Source: Alphaproteobacteria bacterium
Lineage (GTDB): Bacteria; Pseudomonadota; Alphaproteobacteria; Puniceispirillales; Puniceispirillaceae
Assembly (NCBI GenBank): GCA_011525265.1
Contig: WTHV01000110.1
Coordinates: 1 to 8,529 of the forward strand
Reading direction: 5' to 3'
DNA length: 8,529 nt
The position numbers were made by a program, and so were the translations under genes. Positions 1-6,132 of the stretch are shown piece after piece. The notes beneath the pieces were generated by a model. That model saw only the letters and a program-made list of their open reading frames with translations. It was not told where the DNA came from and did not search any database. Numbering within the stretch: position 1 is the first letter of the stretch; every line of letters begins with the position of its first letter.

Positions 1-1
1 T

Positions 2-745
2 CTAGTGGAGATGTAGCGCGTCATTCAAATACATACAAGTCAAAATTGTGAATACGTAGGCTTGTAGGCCTGCGACCAAGATTTCAAGACCTGTCAAACC
101 GATAATTGCGAGTAGTGGCAAAGCCGACATACCCATATATGCACCGCCTGCTGATGTTAGCATTACCGCCAAACCTGCAAACACTTTCAACATTGTGTGA
201 CCCGCAAGCATATTTGCGAAAAGTCGAACTGAAAGGCTAACCGGGCGCATGAAATAAGAAATCACTTCGATGATAATCAAAAACGGGATAAGCGCTTTTG
301 GCGCACCAGATGGCACGAAGAATGAGAAGAAGTGCAGACCATGCTTAATCAAGCCGATTAATGTCACACCAACAAAGATGAAGGCCGCCATAGCGAATGT
401 CACAACAATCTGGCTTGTGACCGTATAGCTGTAAGGGATAAGGCCTAGCATATTTGTGAAAAGCACAAAGACAAAGACTGAGAAAATGAACGGGAAATAG
501 CGACGACCTTCGCTGCCTACATTGCTGCGAACCATATCAGCCACAAATTCAAACATCATTTCAGCCACATTCTGCAAACGACCTGGCACCATAGCGGCAG
601 GGCGCATGGCATAGACCAAAAGGGCTGAGCTTAAGATAACAGTCAAAACCATAAAGAGTGCTGAATTGGTAAAGGCAATGTCAAAACCAAACAGATTTAA
701 AGCAAACAAAGTCTTAATGGTAAATTGTTCAACTGGTGAATGCAC
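2..745 (-). CDS. atpB: F1Fo ATP synthase subunit a (Fo)
   Basis: Membrane subunit a of the ATP synthase. It forms the two proton half-channels against the c-ring in the inner membrane. The 247 residues are near full family length and hydrophobic, with about five to six membrane helices. The hallmark RLFANMLAGH carries the essential arginine at residue 174 (E. coli aR210). Nine residues on, His183 sits where E. coli has Glu219, and Glu221 in GLEILVAGLQAYVFTILT sits where E. coli has His245: the reciprocal swap known from mitochondria and many bacteria. Gln228 matches E. coli Gln252. The start is GTG at 743-745, supported by an AGGAG 9 nt upstream and by no nearby ATG. The stop TAG is at 2-4, so the gene is complete. 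It lies 15 bp after atpI and is surely co-transcribed; atpE and atpF genes would be expected just outside the left edge. Family assignment is certain. Confidence 0.98.
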   Translation of the reverse strand: MHSPVEQFTIKTLFALNLFGFDIAFTNSALFMVLTVILSSALLVYAMRPAAMVPGRLQNVAEMMFEFVADMVRSNVGSEGRRYFPFIFSVFVFVLFTNMLGLIPYSYTVTSQIVVTFAMAAFIFVGVTLIGLIKHGLHFFSFFVPSGAPKALIPFLIIIEVISYFMRPVSLSVRLFANMLAGHTMLKVFAGLAVMLTSAGGAYMGMSALPLLAIIGLTGLEILVAGLQAYVFTILTCMYLNDALHLH

Positions 746-754
746 GTCTCTTAA

Positions 755-759
755 CTCCT
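755..759 (-). promoter_or_regulatory. Ribosome binding site of atpB
   Basis: AGGAG on the minus strand lies in the 15-bp gap between the atpI stop and the atpB GTG, 9 nt before the start codon. It decides in favour of the GTG start at 745. Confidence 0.8.
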
Positions 760-760
760 G

Positions 761-1150
761 TTAACGCTTTTGGTCATTTTTTGCTGAAGGGCTTTCGGCA
801 TCCTTGCCTGATTTATGCTCTTCAAAATAACCAGCAGCCATTCCTCTGCCTGTTGCAATACGCCAGACATTCATCATGCCGCCGATCGCGCCTAGAAAAA
901 ACAACACAACCAACCATAAAGGTGATGTGTCAAAAACCGTATCTAGTGCCCATCCAATAGCACCGCCAACAACAATCCCCGCAACCAACTCTGTGGCCAC
1001 TCTGCCTGCTAGGGCCATCCCTTCAGCCGGCATTTGGGCTTTTGCTGCTTTTTCTTGCAACTTGCTTTTGCGGTTTTCAGCCTCAGCAATTCTGTCTGCG
1101 AGAGACGTTGTTGCTTCCTGCTTACGCGTTTTGTCGTCTTGAGGTGACAT
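761..1150 (-). CDS. atpI: AtpI-type Fo assembly protein (ATP synthase protein I)
   Basis: Small inner-membrane protein encoded first in Fo operons. The family is thought to help assemble the c-ring and perhaps handle Mg2+; it is not a stoichiometric enzyme subunit. The 129 residues show a charged, coiled N-terminal arm (about 1-40, rich in Lys, Glu, Ala), then two membrane helices (about 46-72 and 77-99). The family-typical stretch GxxxGxxxD..F.TSP spans residues 62-77, here GGAIGWALDTVFDTSP. A hydrophilic Lys/Glu/Ser tail follows from about residue 110. The ATG start has a GGAG 6 nt upstream. The stop TAA at 761-763 is followed 15 bp on by atpB, which confirms the assignment by context. It is the first gene of the atp operon and has its own promoter-like sequence upstream. 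Confidence 0.93.
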   Translation of the reverse strand: MSPQDDKTRKQEATTSLADRIAEAENRKSKLQEKAAKAQMPAEGMALAGRVATELVAGIVVGGAIGWALDTVFDTSPLWLVVLFFLGAIGGMMNVWRIATGRGMAAGYFEEHKSGKDAESPSAKNDQKR

Positions 1151-1156
1151 TTCAGG

Positions 1157-1160
1157 CTCC
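1157..1160 (-). promoter_or_regulatory. Ribosome binding site of atpI
   Basis: GGAG on the minus strand ends 6 nt before the ATG at 1148-1150, a canonical Shine-Dalgarno placement that fixes this start. Confidence 0.75.
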
Positions 1161-1284
1161 GTCTGACAAACTTTCCGCTGTGCACGCTTATTGCAATATA
1201 GCGTTACCCTTGCATTGGCACCCCATTATCCTAAAGCTGGTCGCAAAACCTACCCTTGAATTTAATGGGTCAAAATGCGTCGCC

Positions 1285-1313
1285 AACCTATGGTCAGAAC
1301 AGCGATTTGTCAA
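1285..1313 (-). promoter_or_regulatory. Putative sigma70 promoter of the atpI-atpB operon
   Basis: On the minus strand there is a perfect -35 TTGACA (1308-1313), a 17-bp spacer, and a -10 TAGGTT (1285-1290). The -10 matches consensus at only three positions, but these are the most important ones (first T, second A, last T). Transcription would start near 1278, leaving a leader of about 125 nt before atpI. It lies entirely between smc and atpI, where the atp operon needs a promoter. Confidence 0.5.
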
Positions 1314-1381
1314 GTGAAAGACACCCCTGCCTTTGTATCTATGACAAAATAGCGCAGATGGGTGCGTGGGATGTTAAAATT

Positions 1382-4300
1382 CTAGAGCGCTTCTTGGAAG
1401 GTTTCAGCTGTTTGCAAGTCGACAGAAACAAGGCGGCTTATGCCTTTTTGCTCCATCGTGACGCCATATAAACGGTCCATGCGTGCCATGGTCATACGGT
1501 GGTGTGTGACGACCAAAAAGCGTGTTTTTGTACGTGATACAATATCCCGCAACAAGTCACAAAAACGCGAGACATTCGAATCATCAAGCGGCGCATCGAC
1601 CTCATCAAGCACACAAATGGGTGCTGGATTCGTCAAAAAGACGGCAAAGATAATGGCCAAAGCTGTCAGAGCCTGCTCACCGCCTGATAATAAAGATAGC
1701 GATTGCAGTTTTTTGCCAGGTGGAGATGCCAGAATCTCTAATCCTGCCTCAAGCGGGTCTGCTGATTCTGTCAATTGTAATTCAGCCTGCCCCCCGCCAA
1801 ACAGCGTGGTGAACATTTCTTTGAAATAGCGATTAACTTCTTGGAAGCTCTCAAGCAAGCGGGCGCGCCCCTCGCGGTTTAAAGTGGAAATGGCAGAGCG
1901 TAATTTTTCGATGGCGCCAACCAAATCATCGCGTTCTTTTTGCATCTCTTCAAGGCGTTCATCAATTTCCGCCATCTCAGCTTCGGCACGCAAATTCACT
2001 GGCCCGATAGAATCGCGCTCGCGTTGCAGGCGTGCCACACGGTCTTCTAATTGGAACAGGGCAGGAAGTGCCTCATCTTCAGTTAACTCAGCAAGGGCAT
2101 AAAGCTGTGCTGGCGCGGCGGATAGTTTTTCCTCGATACGTTGACGCAAGGAGTCCATCTGATCAGCACTGCGTTCTTTGACACCTTCTGCTCTGATTTC
2201 ATCTTCTCTTGCGCTAATCGCGATACGGTTTGCTTCGCGCAAGGCATTATCAGTATCACGGGATTCTTGTTGGGCTTTGGCAACTGCATCACTCGCCTTG
2301 CGATGTTGCGTTTGTGCCTCATCTGCCAAATCAGCCAAAGATTGCTTTTGTGCTCTCAAAGCCTCTGGCTGTGCTTCTAGCTCTTGCTTTTTTAGCGCAT
2401 TTTCACGGCGTCTTGTGGCAAGGTCGCTGAGCCTGCCATCGGTACTTGATAAACGGTTCACCCATGCTTGTTCTTGGGCAGTGATAGCTTCAATGCGCAT
2501 GGTTGCGCTATTGAGCTGTTCACGCAAAGTGGCATGATTGCCCATCACAACAGATAACGCTTCGCGGTTTTCATCGGCTTGTTTGCGCAAGCGGGCCTCG
2601 TCATCCTGCAACGAGCCAATATCACCTGTAATATCAAGATCGCCTTTGGCGTCTTCAAAATCAGCTGTGGCTTGTGCAAGGGCATTATCAAGATCTGTTT
2701 TGCGCGCGATGGCAGATTCATGGGCAATGCGGCTTGCATCAGCGGCACGACTGGCATCACGCAAGCTTTGTTCTGCTGATTTTTCGTCTGCTTTTAAGCG
2801 GTTTGTTACCTGCTTTGCCTCATCAAGTGCCGCTTGGCCTTGTGCGGCGGCATCTTCGGCACCCTCTGCTAGATCTTGTATGGTTGATAATTGCTGTGAT
2901 AGCGCATCGAGCTTTGCCTTTTGACGCAATCTTTCATCAGCGCCATCTTGGGTGGCGCGTACAAGACCATCCCACCGCCATAGCGTGCCATCTGCACTGA
3001 CCAAGGCTTGACCGGGAAGCAAATCGGCTTGGGCCTTTTGGGCTTCTGCCTTGTCTTTTATGACAGACACACCTGCAATTGCACGCGCGATGGCCTTATG
3101 GCCTGAGACATAAGTGGCAAGGGGCGTGCCTGTTGAAGGGGGGCTGAGCTGTAAGTCTGGTAAGTCAGAGCGCCAATAGCCTCTCTCATCCTGCTCACCA
3201 GCAAGGCTGAGATTGTGGCTTAATAAGGCAGCAAGCGCGGCTTCCATCCCATCTGTAACACTGATGGCATCAGAGATCGGCGTTTTATCAGAGGTCAAAG
3301 AATCATTTAGCACATAAGATAGCGCGTCAATCTGGGCAGTAAGAGCGGCAAGCTCAGCGCTGGCATTGCGGGCTGTCTCACTTTTGGCCTGATTATCATC
3401 TTGTATTTCAATCAGCTTTGCTTCGGCTGATTCAAGGGCTTTTTGTGCCGCATCATAGGCGCTTTGCGCGGTGTTTTTTTCGGCCTCACGCGCGGCGGCT
3501 TGTGTCGCAAGGCTATCACTATCAAGAGATAGAAGGCCAGCTTCTGCTGCGGCAATGCGTGACTGTAATTGTGTTAAGCGTTGCTGATGTTGGGCTTTGG
3601 CTGATTCAAATGAGGCAAGGCTTGCTTTGGCGGCGGCATAGGCTTCATCAGATGTCAGGCTTAGCTGTTGGGCTGAGGCAAGCGCGCTATCACTTGCGGC
3701 AAGCTGCGGTTGCTGTTCGGCAAGCTGAGTCTGAAGGGTTTGTTTCTCGCTATTGAGGTCACCAAGCGCTTTTTGGGCATCTGACTGCAGGCTATTCTCA
3801 CGCGCTTCGTCATTTTCAATTTGTGCCATTTGGGCAACAAGTTGCGCTATCGCAGCCTCAATACGTGCGGCTTCTCTGTCACATTCATCAACACTAAGCT
3901 TGAGGCGCTGATATTCCGCTGATGCGCTGGCCTCACGTTCCATCAAAGGCTGAAGGGCCTCAGTCGCAATTAGATGATTCTTCTCAGCTTCCGCTGCTTT
4001 TGTGGCGGTGCTTGCTGAAGCCATCTTGGCATTATGGAGCTGTGTGCTTGCTTGCTCATCTTCGGTGCGCAAATCCTGCCAACGCTTTAAAAATAACGCC
4101 GCATCGGCTTTTCTGATTCTATCAGCCACTGATTTATAACGTGCGGCTTGGCGTGCTTGTTTGGCCAATTGGGCACGCTGTTCGCCAAGCTGATTGGCGA
4201 TATCTTCAAGGCGTTCAAGATTGGTTTCCGCATTTTTTAGGCGTAATTCTGCCTCATGGCGTCTTTGATGCAGGCCTTTAATATTGGCCGCTTCTTCAAG

Positions 4301-4789
4301 CAAGCTTCGCCTATCTTCTGGCTTAGCACCGACAATCGCACCAATACGCCCTTGTGAGACCATGCCAGCTGATCGTGACCCTGTGGCTGTATCGGCAAAT
4401 AGTAATTGCACATCCTTGGCACGGGCAGGGCGGCCATTAATAAAATAGCTAGACCCTTTGCCACGCTCAACCTTTCGGGTGATCTCCAAATCATCTGTCT
4501 TGTTAAAATCAACAGGCGCACGACGCGCGGTATTATCAAGCTCAAGCGTGATTTCCGCAATGTCTCTCGCAGGTCTGTTTTGGGTGCCAGCAAAGATAAT
4601 ATCATCAAGCTCAGTGCCACGCATCTGGCGCGCATTTGATTCGCCCATGACCCAACGAAGCGCCTCAACCACATTTGATTTTCCACACCCGTTAGGGCCC
4701 ACAACACCTGTAAGGCCAGACTCAATATCCACGGCTGTTGGCTCAGCAAAGGACTTGAAACCAGTCATTTTAAGGTGACGAAAAATCAT
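1382..4789 (-). CDS. smc: Chromosome segregation protein SMC
   Basis: Structural maintenance of chromosomes ATPase, the core of the bacterial Smc-ScpAB condensin, which dimerises at its hinge and folds DNA by ATP-driven loop extrusion. The 1135 residues are of normal length. Walker A GPNGCGKSN is at 31-39 in the N-terminal head after the typical opening FKSF, and the Q-loop VSQGRIGAIV has Gln146. Two long Ala/Gln/Glu-rich coiled coils (about 170-490 and 615-1000) flank a hinge at about 500-612. The C-terminal head has the signature LSGGEQ (1034-1039), Walker B ICVLDEVDAPLDD with Asp1062 and Glu1063, and the H-loop His1096 (VVTHH). The ATG at 4787-4789 fits the family N-terminus but has no clear Shine-Dalgarno. 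It starts 18 bp after the dsbA-like stop, so co-transcription and perhaps translational coupling are likely. scpA and scpB are not in the window. Confidence 0.98.
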   Translation of the reverse strand: MIFRHLKMTGFKSFAEPTAVDIESGLTGVVGPNGCGKSNVVEALRWVMGESNARQMRGTELDDIIFAGTQNRPARDIAEITLELDNTARRAPVDFNKTDDLEITRKVERGKGSSYFINGRPARAKDVQLLFADTATGSRSAGMVSQGRIGAIVGAKPEDRRSLLEEAANIKGLHQRRHEAELRLKNAETNLERLEDIANQLGEQRAQLAKQARQAARYKSVADRIRKADAALFLKRWQDLRTEDEQASTQLHNAKMASASTATKAAEAEKNHLIATEALQPLMEREASASAEYQRLKLSVDECDREAARIEAAIAQLVAQMAQIENDEARENSLQSDAQKALGDLNSEKQTLQTQLAEQQPQLAASDSALASAQQLSLTSDEAYAAAKASLASFESAKAQHQQRLTQLQSRIAAAEAGLLSLDSDSLATQAAAREAEKNTAQSAYDAAQKALESAEAKLIEIQDDNQAKSETARNASAELAALTAQIDALSYVLNDSLTSDKTPISDAISVTDGMEAALAALLSHNLSLAGEQDERGYWRSDLPDLQLSPPSTGTPLATYVSGHKAIARAIAGVSVIKDKAEAQKAQADLLPGQALVSADGTLWRWDGLVRATQDGADERLRQKAKLDALSQQLSTIQDLAEGAEDAAAQGQAALDEAKQVTNRLKADEKSAEQSLRDASRAADASRIAHESAIARKTDLDNALAQATADFEDAKGDLDITGDIGSLQDDEARLRKQADENREALSVVMGNHATLREQLNSATMRIEAITAQEQAWVNRLSSTDGRLSDLATRRRENALKKQELEAQPEALRAQKQSLADLADEAQTQHRKASDAVAKAQQESRDTDNALREANRIAISAREDEIRAEGVKERSADQMDSLRQRIEEKLSAAPAQLYALAELTEDEALPALFQLEDRVARLQRERDSIGPVNLRAEAEMAEIDERLEEMQKERDDLVGAIEKLRSAISTLNREGRARLLESFQEVNRYFKEMFTTLFGGGQAELQLTESADPLEAGLEILASPPGKKLQSLSLLSGGEQALTALAIIFAVFLTNPAPICVLDEVDAPLDDSNVSRFCDLLRDIVSRTKTRFLVVTHHRMTMARMDRLYGVTMEQKGISRLVSVDLQTAETFQEAL

Positions 4790-4795
4790 TATAAG

Positions 4796-4808
4796 ACAGA
4801 GTTTCTGT
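4796..4808 (-). repeat. Small inverted repeat at the dsbA-smc junction
   Basis: ACAGA and TCTGT form a 5-bp stem with a 3-nt loop between the stop of the dsbA-like gene and the smc ATG, occupying the place where a ribosome binding site would be. It is short and may be chance, but it goes with the absence of a Shine-Dalgarno for smc. Confidence 0.35.
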
Positions 4809-5455
4809 TAGATACCAAAAGCGTTCAACTCTGTGACAAACTCATCATAAGTGCGCCCACCGCTGATAAGCTTTTCATTATTAATCACAAAACTCGGTGT
4901 AGAATTCACATTCCAATCATCAACGGCATCCTGGCGCATTTGCACAACAGCTTCAAGCACAGGACGGTTGCGCATAACAGCGTTGAATTTTTCTTCAGAA
5001 ATACCAGCTTGGCGGCCATAGGCCATCAAAGCTTTGAGCGGGTCTGCGGCACGCACCCAATTTGATTGTTCTTTCAGCAGTAATTCTGCCATCGCAAAAA
5101 AGCCTTTATTTGGCAAAAGACGGCACATGACGTGCGCGCGCAATGCCAAACCATCAAGCGGGAAGGGGTGCATTTCAAATTGCACCTTGCCTGTATTAAT
5201 CAGTTTTTCTTTGATTTCTGGAAAGGCTTGACGATGGAAGCTGCCACAATGCGAGCAGGTCATAGAATAAAATTCAACAACCTTTGCAGGCGCGTTATCA
5301 TCACCAAGACGACGCGGTGCTGTGATGGCTTCTATATTAAACTCTTCAGCTTGTGCGATTGACGGCGCAAGAACTGTCGGTCCAAGAACCATTGCCGCAG
5401 AAGAGGCTTGCAGAAAATGGCGGCGTTGTATGGTGTTTTTGTTTAACAAAGGCAT
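4808..5455 (-). CDS. DsbA-family thiol:disulfide oxidoreductase with Tat-type signal
   Basis: Periplasmic thioredoxin-fold protein that probably introduces or rearranges disulfides in exported proteins. Numbered from the ATG at 5453-5455 (215 residues), the N-terminus has a twin-arginine motif RRHFLQAS (about 11-18), a hydrophobic stretch, and a likely cleavage after SIAQA, near residue 36. The active site is CSHC (Cys67, Cys70) in the context EFYSMTCSHC. The cis-proline loop is STPSF (Pro187). The helical insert between them has the DsbA-family layout (DSBA-like/thioredoxin_4). An in-frame TTG at 5474-5476 would add 7 residues; I prefer the ATG because the TTG has no ribosome binding site and the Tat n-region is already long enough. 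Its own promoter-like sequence lies upstream, and smc follows by 18 bp. Whether it is the main DsbA or a specialised paralogue cannot be told here, so no symbol is given. Confidence 0.93.
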   Translation of the reverse strand: MPLLNKNTIQRRHFLQASSAAMVLGPTVLAPSIAQAEEFNIEAITAPRRLGDDNAPAKVVEFYSMTCSHCGSFHRQAFPEIKEKLINTGKVQFEMHPFPLDGLALRAHVMCRLLPNKGFFAMAELLLKEQSNWVRAADPLKALMAYGRQAGISEEKFNAVMRNRPVLEAVVQMRQDAVDDWNVNSTPSFVINNEKLISGGRTYDEFVTELNAFGI

Positions 5456-5531
5456 AGGTTTAAAAGCTCTATTCAAAATATTTATCAGGTCTTTTTGATG
5501 GCGGTTGTCCCATCATCTTATTCAGCTTGAT

Positions 5532-5561
5532 ACTGTACTCTGTGAAATGCGGCAATTTCAA
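5532..5561 (-). promoter_or_regulatory. Putative sigma70 promoter of the dsbA-smc unit
   Basis: On the minus strand there is a -35 TTGAAA (5556-5561, 5 of 6), an 18-bp spacer and a -10 TACAGT (5532-5537, 4 of 6). The start would be near 5525, leaving about 70 nt of leader before the ATG at 5455. It would serve the dsbA-like gene and smc. Confidence 0.45.
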
Positions 5562-5581
5562 GTCAGATTTCACTAATGATG

Positions 5582-5592
5582 CACGGGCCGTG
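5582..5592. repeat. 11-bp pseudo-palindrome CACGGGCCGTG downstream of dciA
   Basis: Two 5-bp arms (CACGG/CCGTG) are joined by a single central G, 29 bp past the dciA stop and about 20 bp upstream of the dsbA -35. The spacing is too tight for an RNA hairpin but has the form of a DNA-binding site. Function unknown. Confidence 0.35.
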
Positions 5593-5621
5593 ATATCGAA
5601 ACGCTTATTAAGAGGGCTTGG

Positions 5622-6095
5622 TTATTTTTTGCCTCTATTTTCAAGGGTTTTTCCAAGCCTGTCTAAGGCCTCTTGGAGTGAGGCTGATTTCGGCTGAGAT
5701 ACTGGGGCAGATAATGGATTAGCTGAGGTGCCTTGATGCGGGTTAAGGGGCAAATCTTGTTTGACGCGCACTTGTGATGCTAATTGAAAGCCGACAAATT
5801 GATTGACGCGGCGCAAAATATCATCGCTTTGTGCCAAGGCTTCGGGGCCGCGCCCTGAATGGATGGATAAGGTTAATGAGCCGTCTTTATCTTCTGCTGT
5901 GGCGGGGTGGATATCAGCTGGTTTTGCCCATTGGGCATAGGGGCCTGCAATTTGCGGCCAATGGGCAATCAGCTGATTAAGATAAGCGCTTTTTTTGACC
6001 AAGGCAGGCGCAATAAGCTGTTCTGTTAGCCCCGATAATCGTGTAAGCTTTTTTTTGCGTTTTGCCTCATTGGGGGCTTTTCGATAGGATGTCAT
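5622..6095 (-). CDS. dciA: DciA (DUF721) replicative helicase loader/operator
   Basis: Member of the DUF721 family, whose characterised members (DciA) help load the DnaB helicase at replication origins in bacteria that lack DnaC or DnaI. The 157 residues start with a basic arm (KRKKK at about 12-16). A KH-like core follows with the family pattern: Trp46 in HWPQIAG, Gly51, a beta-strand GSLTLSIHSG at 72-81, a helix ILRRVNQFVG at 93-102, and the strand SQVRVKQ. A Pro/Ser/Gln-rich linker and a short C-terminal helix (SLQEALDRLGKTLENR, 139-154) end it. The frame stays open upstream to 6239, but that part would overlap mutY and looks non-coding. The ATG at 6093-6095 is where the basic family N-terminus begins, and a -10 element sits 5 nt before it. 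The gene is divergent from mutY and the dsbA-like gene follows downstream. The family call is firm; the helicase role is by homology. Confidence 0.88.
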   Translation of the reverse strand: MTSYRKAPNEAKRKKKLTRLSGLTEQLIAPALVKKSAYLNQLIAHWPQIAGPYAQWAKPADIHPATAEDKDGSLTLSIHSGRGPEALAQSDDILRRVNQFVGFQLASQVRVKQDLPLNPHQGTSANPLSAPVSQPKSASLQEALDRLGKTLENRGKK

Positions 6096-6100
6096 GCCCC

Positions 6101-6129
6101 ATCTTAACGAGTGTGAATTCAGAAGACAA
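6101..6129 (-). promoter_or_regulatory. Putative promoter of dciA giving a leaderless or near-leaderless mRNA
   Basis: On the minus strand there is a -35 TTGTCT (6124-6129, 4 of 6), a 17-bp spacer and a -10 TAAGAT (6101-6106, 4 of 6). Only GGGGC separates the -10 from the dciA ATG, so transcription would begin at or within a base or two of the start codon. No Shine-Dalgarno could then be used. An EcoRI-type palindrome TGAATTCA lies inside the spacer and another just upstream of the -35. Confidence 0.45.
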
Positions 6130-6132
6130 AAT
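6104..6132 (+). promoter_or_regulatory. Weak candidate promoter for mutY
   Basis: On the plus strand there is TTAACG (6104-6109), a 17-bp spacer and CAAAAT (6127-6132), each 4 of 6 to consensus. It lies almost exactly on top of the dciA promoter on the other strand. Nothing better is seen before mutY, but the match is poor. Confidence 0.22.

Larger units (their letters stand above)
1151..1381. other. Intergenic region between smc and atpI (leader of the atp operon)
   Basis: A 231-bp gap with no credible gene; the short plus-strand frames across it are not conserved-looking and run into the neighbours. On the minus strand it holds a good sigma70-type promoter (1285-1313), a second -10-like GATAAT at 1225-1230 without a good -35, and the atpI ribosome binding site GGAG at 1157-1160. 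It also has an inverted repeat (CCCATTA 1222-1228 / TAATGGG 1263-1269) and a direct repeat of TACCCTTG (1205-1212, 1251-1258). No strong terminator follows smc; the best stem is 4 bp (CGCA/TGCG, 1353-1366) followed by CTATTTT. Confidence 0.6.
5456..5621. other. Intergenic region between dciA and the dsbA-like gene
   Basis: A 166-bp gap with no gene. It contains a minus-strand promoter-like pair (5532-5561), three TGAAAT-type hexamers at 12-bp intervals around the -35, and an 11-bp pseudo-palindrome CACGGGCCGTG at 5582-5592 close to the dciA stop. I see no stem with a U-tract that would terminate dciA transcription, so some read-through into dsbA-smc is plausible. Confidence 0.6.

Noticed and set aside
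751..764. TTAA-N6-TTAA at the atpI/atpB junction, resembling a CtrA site
   Set aside because: The CtrA consensus has a 7-bp spacer; here it is 6, and the sequence is explained by the atpI stop codon and the atpB ribosome binding site.
1346..1366. Possible terminator after smc (CGCA/TGCG stem then CTATTTT)
   Set aside because: The stem has only 4 bp and the T-run is short and interrupted; too weak to call.
1256..1471. 71-residue plus-strand frame spanning the smc/atpI gap
   Set aside because: It runs into the smc 3' end in antisense, has no ribosome binding site and no recognisable protein features.
2178..2924. Ser/Ala/Arg-rich plus-strand frames opposite smc
   Set aside because: These are antisense shadows of the Ala/Glu/Gln-rich coiled coil; their low-complexity composition follows from the codon pattern of smc.
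4788..4793. Perfect TATAAT on the minus strand overlapping the smc start codon
   Set aside because: No usable -35 at 16-18 bp; the best is TTGGTA with a 19-bp spacer. It would start transcription inside smc, past the conserved N-terminus.
5456..5476. TTG start for the dsbA-like gene at 5476
   Set aside because: It has no ribosome binding site; the ATG at 5455 still leaves a full Tat n-region before the RR motif.
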